44,681 nt of DNA from Corynebacterium rhinophilum (GCF_030227225.1 NZ_JASPHQ010000011.1:1-44681); one strand, 5' to 3'; positions 35,438-44,681 are shown, numbered from the stretch's first letter. A program made the numbers and translations. The notes: a model not told the origin generated them from the sequence alone.

Positions 35438-35595
35438 CTAGCGCGGGGTTTGCCGTGTGGGGGCGCTGCATTTTTGAGAGTTGGGCAGTAAACACAGGAA
35501 ATGTCACACAAATTTTGCGGCGGAAATCCGGAAATGTGGGCATAATTGGGTGTTGGAACGTGTTTGACCGCAATCCCACTTAAGGATGGAATTTC

Positions 35596-36630
35596 ATGCC
35601 AATTGCAACCCCCGAGGCGTATAACCAGATGCTGGACACCGCGAAGCAGAACGGCTTCGCATTCCCAGCCATCAACTGCACCTCGTCTGAAACGATCAAC
35701 GCAGCACTGAAGGGCTTTGCCGAGGCAGAGTCTGACGGCATCATCCAATTCTCCACCGGTGGTGCAGAGTTCGGCTCTGGCCTCGCGGTCAAGAACAAGG
35801 TTAAAGGTGCTCAGGCCCTAGCCGCCTTCGCACACGAGGCAGCGAAGCACTACGGCGTCAATATCGCCCTGCACACCGACCACTGCCAGAAGGAAGTTCT
35901 GGATGATTACGTTCGTCCGCTGATGGCCATCTCCCAGGAGCGCGTCGACCGCGGCGAGAACCCGCTGTTCCAGTCCCACATGTGGGACGGCTCTGCTATT
36001 CCGATCGATGAAAACTTGGTCATCGCCCAGGAGCTTCTGGAAAAGGCGAAGAAGGCACACATCATTCTCGAGGCAGAGATTGGCGTTGTCGGCGGTGAAG
36101 AAGACGGTGTCGAAGCCAAGGCCGGCGATAACCTGTACACGACCCCGGAAGACTTTGAAAAGACCATCGATGCACTGGGCACCGGCGAGAAGGGCCGCTA
36201 CCTGTTGGCCGCTACCTTCGGTAACGTGCACGGCGTCTACAAGCCGGGCAACGTGAAGCTGCGCCCCGAGGTTCTGCTGGAGGGCCAGAAGGTTGCGCAG
36301 AAGAAGCTCGGCCTGAGCGAGGGTGAGCACGCCTTTGACTTCGTATTCCACGGCGGTTCCGGCTCTGAGAAGGAGAAGATCGAAGAGGCGCTGCGCTACG
36401 GCGTCATCAAGATGAACGTGGACACCGATACCCAGTATGCGTTTACCAACCCAGTAGCTCGCCACATGATGGAAAACTACGACGGCGTGTTCAAGATTGA
36501 CGGCGAGGTAGGCAACAAGAAGGTCTACGACCCACGCTCTTACCTGAAGAAGGCAGAGCAGGGTATGTCCGAGCGCGTCATCGAGGCATGCCAGGACCTC
36601 CACTCCGTGGGTAAGACCACGGCCAAGTAG
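35596..36630 (+). CDS. fda: Fructose-bisphosphate aldolase, class II
   Basis: 344 residues. Zinc-dependent cleavage of fructose 1,6-bisphosphate in glycolysis and its reversal in gluconeogenesis. Metal and substrate motifs: NIALHTDHCQKEVLDDYVRP, ILEAEIGVVGGEEDG, TFGNVHGVYKPGNVKL and FVFHGGSGSEKEKIEEALRY. The ATG follows TTAAGGATGGAATTTC. CATAAT at 35541-35546 is a plausible -10. A single-gene unit closed by its own terminator. Confidence 0.98.
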   Translation: MPIATPEAYNQMLDTAKQNGFAFPAINCTSSETINAALKGFAEAESDGIIQFSTGGAEFGSGLAVKNKVKGAQALAAFAHEAAKHYGVNIALHTDHCQKEVLDDYVRPLMAISQERVDRGENPLFQSHMWDGSAIPIDENLVIAQELLEKAKKAHIILEAEIGVVGGEEDGVEAKAGDNLYTTPEDFEKTIDALGTGEKGRYLLAATFGNVHGVYKPGNVKLRPEVLLEGQKVAQKKLGLSEGEHAFDFVFHGGSGSEKEKIEEALRYGVIKMNVDTDTQYAFTNPVARHMMENYDGVFKIDGEVGNKKVYDPRSYLKKAEQGMSERVIEACQDLHSVGKTTAK

Positions 36631-36677
36631 GACGAGTCTAAGCCGAAGGCGCGGTCGCGCCGCAGGCACGACGAAGT

Positions 36678-36712
36678 AGCCGCTTCCCCCTATGCGGGAG
36701 GCGGCTTTTCTT
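36678..36712 (+). terminator. Rho-independent terminator of fda
   Basis: AGCCGCTTCCC (36678-36688) pairs with GGGAGGCGGCT (36696-36706), with one G-T wobble, followed by TTTTCTT. Confidence 0.85.
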
Positions 36713-36970
36713 ATTTCTAGTCCCATTTCTAGACCTAACGCTGGGCCTATCTGCGGGGCGCGAGGATGGGGCGCGGCCTTGCCGGATATGAGACAGAGCA
36801 GGCAGGTATGCCAGATCAGCCAGACAAGCTATGCCGGCCCGACCAGCTATGCCAGCGAGATTGGGCATAAATATAGTCTGGTAAGGCCAGGAGGGAACGG
36901 CAGATACAGCGGGGACCAGTGGACGAGGCGGACTAGGCAGACCGGCCGGATTGGGTGGGTCAGGCGAGGG
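36713..36970. other. Repetitive non-coding stretch between fda and the HNH gene
   Basis: About 260 bases with short imperfect repeats (AGCTATGCC at two places near 36830 and 36846; many CAGAC/CAGGC and GACCAG-like words). Frames here give only repetitive Ala/Gly/Leu or Pro/Gln strings without a ribosome site. Nothing coding is supported. Confidence 0.45.
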
Positions 36971-38029
36971 CTAGGTAGAACTCCTTGTTGGTCGTGGTGA
37001 ATAGGCGGGTGAGGGGATAAACCGCGGGTTGCCGCTCCACGGCGGGATCCAGGCGATGCGGCCCTTGATGCGAACCATGCGCCCGCGTGCGGTGGGGCGG
37101 GAATCATCATCTTGATTCACCGCATTGTGATGAGCGCAGAGCGTTACGAGGTTTTCTTGGTTTGTGGGGCCGCCGGCTGCCCAGGCGGTGATGTGGTGGA
37201 CTTGGGCGTCATCGGCAGGCGTGGAGCAGCCGGGCCAAGCGCAAATAGGATGTTCCGCGCGGGCTAGCATGCGCTGCTTCCAGCTGGCCATGCGCTCGGT
37301 GCGATACAGGTTCACCGCGCCGTGCTCAGGATGGACCAAGCTGACGTAACCGCGTTGGGCGAGGGTCCGGGCGACGAGCTGGGCGCCGGACATGCGCGCG
37401 CCGTTGGAAAGCTGAAGCATGATGTCATCGCCCTGGCCAGCAGTGATGCGGTCTAGCTGGTCAAGGGTGATGATCACATTGGTATGCACCGCAGGCAGCG
37501 CGCCGGGATTGCCCTCGAGGATGACCTGCTTGGCGGCTGCGAGCGGGTTTTCCTTATCCACGGAAGCGAGAACGCCCTTGATATCCGCGATATCAGTGGG
37601 CTCCGCGGTGATGGAGATGGTGTGGGGACCATCGGGGCGTCGGGTATAGCGGACGCCGTGCGAGGGACGCTTGGCGGGATTGAGCTGTTTGAGGCGCTTC
37701 TTTGCGATTGCCGGAATCAGGTGGGCTTCTGCGCGGCAGAGCTCTAGGCGAAGATCCCAACTGCGGTTGGTGTCTTTCACGCGGTGGGCGAAAGACTCGA
37801 TGCTTTCGAGGATGGCGAGGTCGTGGCCGCGAGAACGAGCGGCCTCGCAGGCGAGGCGCTGCTTGCGGCTATTGGAGGTGCGGCCGAAATATGTGTGCTG
37901 GAGGCGGGCGAGTTGCGCGGCGAGGAGCTGGCTGGCGCCGGCTTCGATGAGCTGCTGTTCGGAGCATCCCTGAAACTCGGCGACGAGGTCCACACCGCGA
38001 CGGCAAAGTTGTAAAAATTCTGTGTTCAC
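36971..38029 (-). CDS. DUF222/HNH endonuclease domain protein
   Basis: 352 residues from a GTG at 38027-38029, with AGGAG just upstream; a longer frame from 38236 has no support. The N-terminal DUF222-type region (LCRRGVDLVAEFQGCSEQQL and on) is followed by an HNH core: CAWPGCSTPADDAQVHHITA and then GGPTNQENLVTLCAHHN. Zinc-type cysteines and both histidines are intact. Such proteins, including the mycobacterial 13E12 repeat family, are multi-copy in actinobacteria and often linked to mobile DNA; the role here is unknown. No phage or transposon gene adjoins it. Confidence 0.85.
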   Translation of the reverse strand: MNTEFLQLCRRGVDLVAEFQGCSEQQLIEAGASQLLAAQLARLQHTYFGRTSNSRKQRLACEAARSRGHDLAILESIESFAHRVKDTNRSWDLRLELCRAEAHLIPAIAKKRLKQLNPAKRPSHGVRYTRRPDGPHTISITAEPTDIADIKGVLASVDKENPLAAAKQVILEGNPGALPAVHTNVIITLDQLDRITAGQGDDIMLQLSNGARMSGAQLVARTLAQRGYVSLVHPEHGAVNLYRTERMASWKQRMLARAEHPICAWPGCSTPADDAQVHHITAWAAGGPTNQENLVTLCAHHNAVNQDDDSRPTARGRMVRIKGRIAWIPPWSGNPRFIPSPAYSPRPTRSST

Positions 38030-38206
38030 GGCTCCTGACGGTAAAAGCGGAACGGGTACGCGGCAATGGATGGGTAAGGCGAAACGGCGATTCTGTGGAA
38101 TTCTCGCGCGGCGGGGGTTGGTGTCGCACGCATACAGCGGGTTATCCACAACCTGGCGCAGGCCGGGATGCGGGTATTCGGGGGCGGTGGTAGACAGCGG
38201 TCTTCT

Positions 38207-39421
38207 ATGCTGGAGGACATGTCGGAAGCGAAACAAAGAGTCTCAACGAGGCAAATGCTGCGGGTGGTGGACCGTTCAGTATTATCGCGTCTGCAACGCA
38301 TCCGTTCGCGCTTCGTTTATATAATCCAGGCCACCGTCGGTGCCGCATTGGCGTATTGGGTGGCTAGCTCCCTCTTTGGGCATCCGCAGCCGTTCTTCGC
38401 GCCCATCTCGGCTGTCATCATTCTGGGGCTTTCGGGCGGGGACAGGATGAAAAGGGCAGTGGAGATGTCACTGGGCGGCATCGTCGGCGTGGCCTTGGGC
38501 GATTTGCTGTTCCAAGTGGTGGGGCAGGGGCCGTTCCAGATCCTCTTCATTGTGGGAGCAGGCCTGGTTGTGGGGTCTTTTATTACGAAATCGCCGCTGG
38601 TGTCCAACCAGATTGTCTTTGGTTCCATCCTTATTGCCACGATTTTTCCGCCCACCGAGGGACCGGGTGGCCTGCACCGGGCGATCGACGCGATGATTGG
38701 TTCCGGCATTGGGCTTATCACGATTGCGCTTATCCCGAATTCCCCGCTGAAGGAAGCTCGGCGCGAGGTGTCGAAGGTGTTGAGGATTGCATCCAGCATT
38801 CTCAACGACGTCACGCATGGCATCCGCGATACCAATCCCGAGATTATTCGCGATGCCCGCGATGCGGTGCGCGGCACGCAAAATGACGTGAATACGCTGC
38901 TGAGCGCGGCGCAATCGGGCAGGGAGGCATCGGAAGTATCGCCGCTTTTGTGGACCTCGCGCAGGAGCATTCGGTCCCTAGAGCGCATCCTATTGCCGGT
39001 AGATAATGCGGTGCGCGGGGTGCGGGTGCTATCGCGCCGCGCGCTAGTGCTTACTGAAGACGGCGATACCGTATCCGCAAAGCAGCTAGAGCTCCTAGAA
39101 GAGCTATCAGAAATTATCCTCGCGGTGGGAGAGCTTTACGGCCGGCAAAAGCGGGACCACGATGAGGCGATAGAGATACCCGAACTCGTGCAGCGGCTGC
39201 GCTACGTGGGCGGTCAAGCGGGCATGGATCTTATCGAAGAAGACGCGACGCTTTCTGCATATACGATCCTCGCGCAGACGAGGTCCATCGTCGTGGACAT
39301 GCTCATGGTCTGCGGGCTTTCGCGCGAGTCCGCCGTCGCGCACTTGGTTCCTACCTCTACGCACCCGGCGTTCCCGCCGGAGGTGTGGGAGCGCAAAGAT
39401 AAGCAGAAGGGGCAGAATTAG
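38207..39421 (+). CDS. FUSC-family membrane protein
   Basis: About 404 residues from ATG 38207 (an ATG at 38219 has GGAGG only two bases away; a third at 38168 is unlikely). Four to six membrane helices in the first 170 residues (YIIQATVGAALAYWVASSLF, FFAPISAVIILGLSGG, VGVALGDLLFQVV, ILFIVGAGLVVGSFI), then a long soluble helical part. The N-terminal block with GHPQPFFAPISAVI fits the fusaric acid resistance/aromatic acid exporter superfamily. Substrate unknown. It is divergent to the HNH gene. Confidence 0.82.
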   Translation: MLEDMSEAKQRVSTRQMLRVVDRSVLSRLQRIRSRFVYIIQATVGAALAYWVASSLFGHPQPFFAPISAVIILGLSGGDRMKRAVEMSLGGIVGVALGDLLFQVVGQGPFQILFIVGAGLVVGSFITKSPLVSNQIVFGSILIATIFPPTEGPGGLHRAIDAMIGSGIGLITIALIPNSPLKEARREVSKVLRIASSILNDVTHGIRDTNPEIIRDARDAVRGTQNDVNTLLSAAQSGREASEVSPLLWTSRRSIRSLERILLPVDNAVRGVRVLSRRALVLTEDGDTVSAKQLELLEELSEIILAVGELYGRQKRDHDEAIEIPELVQRLRYVGGQAGMDLIEEDATLSAYTILAQTRSIVVDMLMVCGLSRESAVAHLVPTSTHPAFPPEVWERKDKQKGQN

Positions 39422-39546
39422 CAGGACCTCGCCCGCATATCCGCTGAGCGGGGCGCTTGCAGAGTTGTGCGAGCTGAGTCAACCGAGAGCCGAGTCGGCG
39501 GAGACGGGGTGAGCTGGCTGAACCGGCGTTAGCTGTGACGGGTGGA

Positions 39547-40371
39547 CTAGGGGCGCACTACTTGGAGGTCGCGCAGGTGGCGGTAGAAGGTGACGCGGGT
39601 GAGGGGGCGTTTGTGGGGGATGGCATCGACAAGCACGCGCAGTTGGGGACCGCCTGCCTGGACCGCGCGGCCGGTGTGGACGGAATCCGGGTCGAGGCGG
39701 CCGGGCTTGCGCAGCAGAGAGCGCAGGCGGCCTTCGGGCTCGACTGGAGAGGTTGCGCGGGCCGCCAGGATGCCAGGGGCATCGGTCATGGGGACGAGCC
39801 GCGCGCCAAAAGTGCCGCGGCCGGAGGCGGCGAGGGTGTCATCATCGATGATGATCTCACCGGTAAGCGGGCCATTGGACCAATCCGAAATGGTTGCAGA
39901 GCCGGCGACGGCTTGGCCGGAATCGTTGCGGATGAGTGGCACCGGGCGGACAGGGGCGGTGCGGGCGACCTCGAGGGACTCCTGCGGCGCGGCAGGCAGG
40001 CCCCAATTAGCGGCGGCGGCCGACTCGCCCGTGGGAATGAACGCTACCTCGGCCCACAGGTTATCGGCGCGCATGAGCCGGGTGATGACGGCGTTCAGCG
40101 CCGAATCCGAGCCCGCAACCACGATGCGCAGGCGGTCCTCTAGGTAAGGCTCCTGCGGTGCGGCGGCAGGGGCGCTGAGGTGGCGGACATCGGGCTGCGC
40201 GGCGATCTCGTCAAGCGAAGGCGTGGGGTCGTGGGGGAGGAGGTTGGTGGCGGCGGCATCGATAAGCGAGAGCTCCTTGCGGGAAGGAACGGCCGAAAGG
40301 TCATAGGCCTCTGCGGGCAAATCAACGCCGGGGGCGCCGCAGCGGAGGAACAAAAAACGCATGCACATCAT
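39547..40371 (-). CDS. Conserved protein resembling a degenerate diacylglycerol/lipid kinase fold
   Basis: About 274 residues from one of three clustered ATGs (40371, 40368, 40362); no ribosome site is clear. A central stretch LRIVVAGSDSALNAVITRLM followed by AEVAFIPTGESAAAANWGLP lines up in order and spacing with the GGDGT and PxGTxN motifs of the diacylglycerol/ATP-NAD kinase fold, but the key glycines are replaced (AGSDS, PTGES). If the fold is right, catalysis is doubtful. The end (VDAIPHKRPLTRVTFYRHLR) also resembles lipid-kinase C-termini. It is divergent from purA, 79 bases away. Confidence 0.6.
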   Translation of the reverse strand: MMCMRFLFLRCGAPGVDLPAEAYDLSAVPSRKELSLIDAAATNLLPHDPTPSLDEIAAQPDVRHLSAPAAAPQEPYLEDRLRIVVAGSDSALNAVITRLMRADNLWAEVAFIPTGESAAAANWGLPAAPQESLEVARTAPVRPVPLIRNDSGQAVAGSATISDWSNGPLTGEIIIDDDTLAASGRGTFGARLVPMTDAPGILAARATSPVEPEGRLRSLLRKPGRLDPDSVHTGRAVQAGGPQLRVLVDAIPHKRPLTRVTFYRHLRDLQVVRP

Positions 40372-40450
40372 GCTACGTGGGCTATTGCGGCCAGAAAAGT
40401 GTAAGGTAAATGCGTATTTTGGCTTCAATAATGAGGAAGTGACTTAAAAG

Positions 40451-41743
40451 ATGGCAGCGATCGTCATTGTCGGCGCCCAATGGGGCGACGAAGGCAAGGG
40501 CAAGGCTACCGATATCCTTGGCGGGAAAGTTGACTACGTAGTCAAGCCGAACGGCGGCAATAACGCCGGGCACACCGTCGTGGTCGGCGGTGAAAAATAC
40601 GAGCTGAAGCTCCTGCCCGCCGGTATTCTTTCTGAAAACGCCACCCCTGTGCTGGGCAATGGCGTGGTGATTAACCTCGAGGCGCTCTTTGATGAGATTG
40701 ATGGCCTGGAAGCGCGCGGGGCGAATGCCTCCCGCCTGAAGATTTCCGCGAATGCGCACCTCGTGGCGCCGTATCACCAGACCATCGACCGCGTGCAGGA
40801 GCGCTTCCTGGGCAAGCGCGCGATTGGTACCACCGGCCGCGGCATTGGGCCGACCTACGCTGATAAGGTCGCGCGCATTGGCATCCGCGTGCAGGATATT
40901 TTCGACGAGTCCATCCTGCGCCAGAAGGTCGAGTCCGCGCTGGAGATTAAGAACCAGATGCTGGTGAAGATGTACAACCGCAAGGCCATCGAGGCCGAGC
41001 AGATTGTGGAGTACTTCTTAAGCTACCGCGACCGCCTGCGCCCCATGGTCATCGACGCCGAGCTCGAACTGAACGAAGCGCTTGCTAATGGCCAGAACGT
41101 ACTCATGGAGGGCGGCCAGGCAACCATGTTGGACGTTGACCACGGCACCTACCCGTTCGTGACTTCCTCGAACCCGACTGCGGGTGGGGCATCGGTTGGC
41201 TCTGGCATTGGGCCGACGCGGATTAAGACCTCGTTGGGCATTATCAAGGCCTATACCACCCGCGTTGGCGCCGGCCCGTTCCCCACCGAGCTCTTTGATA
41301 AGTGGGGCGAGTACCTGCAGACCACCGGTGGCGAGGTTGGCGTGAACACTGGGCGCACGCGCCGCTGTGGCTGGTACGATTCCGTGATTGCTCGCTACGC
41401 CACGCGCGTGAATGGCTTTACGGATTACTTCTTGACCAAGCTCGATGTGCTTACCGGCATTGGGGAGATTCCTATCTGCGTGGCTTATGACGTTGATGGC
41501 AAGCGTTACGACGAGATGCCGGTTACCCAGTCCGAGTTCCACCACGCCGAGCCGATTTTTGAAACCATGCCGGCGTGGGACGAAGACATCTCCGAGTGCA
41601 CCACCTTCGAGGATCTGCCGCAGAAGGCGCAGGATTACGTGTTGCGCTTGGAGGAACTGTCCGGCTGCCGCATCTCTTATATCGGTGTCGGCCCTGGCCG
41701 CGACCAGACCATCGTGCGCCACGATGTCATGGAAGACCAGTAA
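40451..41743 (+). CDS. purA: Adenylosuccinate synthetase
   Basis: 430 residues. Makes adenylosuccinate from IMP, aspartate and GTP, the first committed step to AMP. The GTP loop [16 protein letters not shown] is at the N-terminus, with [32 protein letters not shown] and [18 protein letters not shown] following. Length and motifs are complete. Closed by a very strong terminator. Confidence 0.98.
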   Translation: MAAIVIVGAQWGDEGKGKATDILGGKVDYVVKPNGGNNAGHTVVVGGEKYELKLLPAGILSENATPVLGNGVVINLEALFDEIDGLEARGANASRLKISANAHLVAPYHQTIDRVQERFLGKRAIGTTGRGIGPTYADKVARIGIRVQDIFDESILRQKVESALEIKNQMLVKMYNRKAIEAEQIVEYFLSYRDRLRPMVIDAELELNEALANGQNVLMEGGQATMLDVDHGTYPFVTSSNPTAGGASVGSGIGPTRIKTSLGIIKAYTTRVGAGPFPTELFDKWGEYLQTTGGEVGVNTGRTRRCGWYDSVIARYATRVNGFTDYFLTKLDVLTGIGEIPICVAYDVDGKRYDEMPVTQSEFHHAEPIFETMPAWDEDISECTTFEDLPQKAQDYVLRLEELSGCRISYIGVGPGRDQTIVRHDVMEDQ

Positions 41744-41794
41744 CGGACGTAGCTGCGTGGATGAGCTCGGACTAGCTACGAGCTCATAAAAGAA

Positions 41795-41839
41795 AAAGAA
41801 GGGGCGAGGTACCTTGGTGAGGTACCTCGCCCCTTCTTT
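41795..41839. terminator. Strong bidirectional terminator between purA and a convergent gene
   Basis: A perfect 19-bp stem (41795-41813 with 41821-41839) around a seven-base loop, with AAAGAA/TTCTTT ends that serve both strands. Confidence 0.93.
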
Positions 41840-41878
41840 AGGATCCTTGGGGCTCCCCGAGGCTATGCCCGATCAGCT

Positions 41879-42325
41879 TTAGTAAGCGGCGGTCAGGTTG
41901 TCGTAGCCGTTGATCTTGAGTGCTTCCAGCACGCGGTCCACGGCTGCCTGGTCAGTATCCGGGTTATAGGTGTCCGGGAAGGTCAGGTGTGCGCTGTGGC
42001 TGTCCTTGAAGTCGATGTTCATGAACTCGTGGCCCAGCTCGTCGGTAGCGAGCGCGAGTTCGCGCTGCACAGCCAACTTACCGCTCTGCAGGATGGGTGC
42101 AGAGTAGTCCTGGTCTCCGTTGATTACATCTTCCTTGTCACCGGTGATGCGGCCCTTTTCGGCGTGAGCGCCGGGCTCATCGGACTGGTCGGTGGACTGC
42201 TCAGCGTCAGCGGTCTGGGTTACCTCTGGCTCAGCAAGCTGGTCTTGGGCGTCAACTGGGCCGGTGCTGCCGGTTAGAGGCAATACAGCAGCGATGGCGC
42301 TAGCAATAAAAGAAGGAATAGACAT
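41879..42325 (-). CDS. Secreted acidic protein
   Basis: 148 residues with AGAAAGGATCGGAA before the ATG. A signal peptide (MSIPSFIASAIAAVLPLTGS, cut probably near VDA-QDQ) leads to an acidic linker and a small folded part (SGKLAVQRELALATDELGHE, then FPDTYNPDTDQAAVDRVLEA). No cysteine or anchor. I do not recognise the family. Part of the purA-converging unit; upstream of it lies the long AT-richer gap. Confidence 0.75.
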   Translation of the reverse strand: MSIPSFIASAIAAVLPLTGSTGPVDAQDQLAEPEVTQTADAEQSTDQSDEPGAHAEKGRITGDKEDVINGDQDYSAPILQSGKLAVQRELALATDELGHEFMNIDFKDSHSAHLTFPDTYNPDTDQAAVDRVLEALKINGYDNLTAAY

Positions 42326-43398
42326 TTCCGATCCTTTCTGGGTTAGTGTTCGAAACCGTTAGAGATACTAGCACCGTAGAAGGTGGGTGACTATGTGAAA
42401 TTTATCTTGTTGACTGCCCCATTAATAATATATTTAGGAGTCATTGGCGAAAGGCGATGCTTTTGGTTAAATAAGAGATGTCAGACCTACATTGCCTGTA
42501 TTGTAGGATGATAATCCTCACAATATAATTTTGGGTGTAATGCAACACATTTTAATGAAGTCCGGAAACCGCTAGAACATGACGCTGGTAATGGACGGGG
42601 TTTAATGGGGTGCAAACTATTGAAGCGCTATCCAATTTCTGTTGAGTTTTAGAAAATTAGGCTCGAATTGTGGTTCCCTGCATCCTTTAGTGGGCCTTCC
42701 GGTTACTGCACGACTTTTATGGATGGTGCAATTTCCCGCGAATTACGCACGCTTTACTATGATGTGCGAAACGCTTCGAGGTTTTCTTAATCATTGCGTG
42801 CAGGGGGTGTAGGTAGTTGTGTTTGGTGATCTACACTATTGAAGGCAAACGAGCTATCTAGCGGGCGAGACAAGGCAAACGGGCCTTGGTTACAGCTAGC
42901 AGGCTCGTTAAAGGAGTACGAGCATCAGGTTGGAAACGAGCAGTCAACCACATGGTTATAGCCTTTTTAACCGCTTCGACAAGTATCGATAATCCCGACT
43001 TCGCACACAAACAACTTGACACGCTCACGAGGGTGGGCTCCGCTGAAGCTTGAGTTATCGAATGTCGGCCAATGTTAAAGAAGGATTATAAAAACAATAG
43101 TGTTTATTGGATAAACCTGGACATCAAGGTAAAAAACAAGAAAAGCTCAGGGTACTTCAGGTTTCTAGATATATTGCTTAATAAAGCTTTGCAATGTGTA
43201 ATTATATAAAGTCGGCTGGTTGTTGGCTTACATTTGTGCGTGGTATCCTCCCAGGTGAGCAGCGAGTAGGAATCAAGATTCGGGTTGTACCCTGGGTTTA
43301 TCCTTGGTGTGTCCAGCCTCAAACTCAGATTTTACTCAGGAAAGTAGCTCACTGCGTAAGAATACAGCCGTAAAATTCGATTGCCTGAAGAGGGAAGA
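42326..43398. other. Long AT-richer intergenic region
   Basis: About 1.07 kb with visibly lower GC than the rest of the window. Frames are short and lack ribosome sites. A small dyad GTTTAT-TGG-ATAAAC is at 43102-43116, and AAGGCAAACG recurs near 42841 and 42873. The right end must hold the promoter of the surface protein gene. No tRNA, attachment site or gene remnant was recognised. The composition suggests acquired or decayed DNA. Confidence 0.5.
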
Positions 43399-44681
43399 AT
43401 GAGTAAATTGAGAAGAATACCTCGAGAGGGGAGAGTGGCTTTAACTGCAGTTCTTGCTGTAATTGCAGTAACTTTGGCTATGGTTACTGTCACGGGGGCA
43501 AGGGCTGAGGCTGCTGAGCCGACGGACTTCGAACCGAATTATGACATGGGGCTCGAGAGTGTACGTAATTCTGGGGATGATAGCTGGGGCCCGTTGGTGT
43601 GGGCCGGTACGCCACCTGAGGGAAACTCCACTGGAAATGCAGCGAACGATGTTGGGTGGGGCTGGTGCATTGACTACACGCAGGCGGACCCAATGCACAA
43701 AGGTGGTAGCTATAAGAAGTCTACTGCAGGTGCTCTAAGTTTCGATGACCCAAAGTATCAAGATGCTGTTATCGGACTCGCACTGAAGTTGCGAGATGCA
43801 CAGGAAAATGGTCAAAAGCAGTTGGCGAAGAAATATATTGTGTATTTGAGTGCAATTATTTCTGATCCGTCGGGTCGTGAAGCGGCCATCAACTTCATAA
43901 ACGGAAACCTAGGCTATGGAGACGCCAACAACGTGTCGCGTTTCCAAGGATTTGAGGGCAGCCCGCAAGAATTTACAGAGCTGACGGGGCTTCGTATCGT
44001 AAAGACTACCGCTCAAAACCTCGACGATCAGTTCGATGTTGATCCAAGCGTTAAAATTGATAAGCAGCCCGCTGATGCATTCCTGACTATTGTCGGGCCA
44101 AACGGAATTTATAAGCATACCTCGGGCGGCGGCCAGCGTGTTTTGCCTCCGGATCAGCCCGGACTCCCTGACGACGACGGCGGCGAGGATAGGAATCCGG
44201 AGATTTCTACTCAGGCTGAGTTTGCCGGAGATGCTGATCAGGTTGTTGCTGGTGCTAAGGTGACCGATACCGTTGAGTACAAGGACTTGGTCCCAGGGAA
44301 GAAGTACACCCTGAATGCGGAATTGGTTAATAAGGCAGACAAGTCTGTGGTTGGTAAGGGTGAGAAGACCTTTACTCCGCAGGAGTCGGCTGGCAAGGTT
44401 GATGTTGAGATCACTGTTGATAGTGATGTGACGGAGCCGGTTGAGGCTGCGGTTGCTTTTGAGGAGTTGACTTCTACTGAGGTTGATGCCAAGGGTGAGG
44501 AGACTCCGGATGCTGAGAAGCCGAATAAGGTTGCTGAGCACAAGGACATCGATGATGCGGATCAGACGGTAACGTCTAAGAAGGATGAGAAGCCTGAGAA
44601 GTCTGATAGGAATCCGGAGATTTCTACTCAGGCTGAGTTTGCCGGAGATGCTGATCAGGTTGTTGCTGGTGCTAAGGTGAC
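43399..44681 (+). CDS. VaFE-repeat surface protein, partial (3' end outside the window)
   Basis: Starts at ATG 43399 after GAAGAGGGAAGA and stays open to the window end (427 codons). A signal peptide (basic SKLRRIPREGR, then LTAVLAVIAVTLAMVTVTG, cut near ARAEAAE) leads to an N-terminal domain with one cysteine in GWGWCIDYTQADP, as in thioester-type adhesin tips of this family, though the canonical TQxA motif is not clear. From about residue 264 come VaFE-type repeats: ISTQAEFAGDADQVVAGAKV at the start, PGKKYTLNAELVNK, and VEAAVAFEELTSTE, then an acidic linker. The second repeat is 139 residues on. Such proteins are sortase-anchored adhesins or pilus parts; the anchor is beyond the window. Confidence 0.85.
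   Translation, partial: MSKLRRIPREGRVALTAVLAVIAVTLAMVTVTGARAEAAEPTDFEPNYDMGLESVRNSGDDSWGPLVWAGTPPEGNSTGNAANDVGWGWCIDYTQADPMHKGGSYKKSTAGALSFDDPKYQDAVIGLALKLRDAQENGQKQLAKKYIVYLSAIISDPSGREAAINFINGNLGYGDANNVSRFQGFEGSPQEFTELTGLRIVKTTAQNLDDQFDVDPSVKIDKQPADAFLTIVGPNGIYKHTSGGGQRVLPPDQPGLPDDDGGEDRNPEISTQAEFAGDADQVVAGAKVTDTVEYKDLVPGKKYTLNAELVNKADKSVVGKGEKTFTPQESAGKVDVEITVDSDVTEPVEAAVAFEELTSTEVDAKGEETPDAEKPNKVAEHKDIDDADQTVTSKKDEKPEKSDRNPEISTQAEFAGDADQVVAGAKV
44188..44681 (+). repeat. Tandem repeat units in the surface protein gene
   Basis: Positions 44188-44264 recur without any change at 44605-44681 (77 bases, period 417 bases or 139 codons); the second unit runs off the window. Codons are strongly T-ended (GGT, GAT, GCT, GTT), unlike neighbouring genes. 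Confidence 0.9.

Noticed and set aside
36713..36970. Small gene in the repetitive stretch after fda
   Set aside because: Frames on both strands give repeated Ala/Gly/Leu or Pro/Gln words and lack start signals.
43104..43322. 72-codon minus-strand frame in the AT-richer gap
   Set aside because: No ribosome site, hydrophilic mixed composition, contains the promoter-proximal region of the adhesin gene.

Overview
The window is a chromosomal segment of a high-GC Gram-positive bacterium, almost certainly a Corynebacterium. The signs are gene content and order (cysH-cysD-cysN, dnaK-grpE-dnaJ-hspR-ald, clpB, pyrE, fda and purA, which from memory follow the C. glutamicum order), a perfect McbR-type operator (TAGAC-N6-GTCTA), HspR-type HAIR operators before dnaK and clpB, and a VaFE-repeat surface protein. 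I cannot name the species. No tRNA, rRNA, CRISPR array, transposase or phage gene was seen.

Layout. 1-3.6 kb: a decayed ferredoxin-NADP reductase-like gene faces a McbR-controlled sulfate assimilation operon (cysH, cysD, cysN); cysI and cysX, expected between them, and cysY/cysZ, expected after cysN, are absent. 3.7-5.1 kb: two tandem single-span proteins with extracellular four-cysteine domains, one cut by an in-frame amber codon. 5.2-11 kb: a nucleosidase-like gene, an AI-2E family permease and the bifunctional proline dehydrogenase putA. 11.5-14.0 kb: a histidine kinase and a LuxR-type response regulator, with an unlisted 51-residue secreted-peptide gene between them, followed (in + coordinates) by a 61-residue acidic peptide gene. 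14.3-18.9 kb: the HspR-controlled dnaK operon. 19.3-27.2 kb: aldehyde dehydrogenase, an alpha/beta hydrolase with a small helical partner, a nitrilase-family amidohydrolase, a globin-reductase, an FAD monooxygenase-like enzyme and a GltS-type symporter. 27.4-36.6 kb: clpB, a rhodanese lacking its active cysteine, an anchored low-complexity protein, pyrE, a TrmH methyltransferase, a GH76 hydrolase and fda. 37-44.7 kb: an HNH/DUF222 protein, a FUSC protein, a lipid-kinase-like remnant fold, purA, a secreted protein, a 1.07 kb AT-richer gap, and the 5' part of a surface protein with near-identical repeats that runs off the window.

How it works together. HspR, encoded last in the dnaK operon, probably represses both dnaK and clpB through paired HAIR sites, with SigH-like promoters giving a second, thiol/heat-stress input. 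McbR probably controls cysHDN. The peptide-kinase-regulator locus has the layout of a peptide-sensing system and is the best candidate for an undescribed system in the window; this is inference from arrangement and peptide features only.
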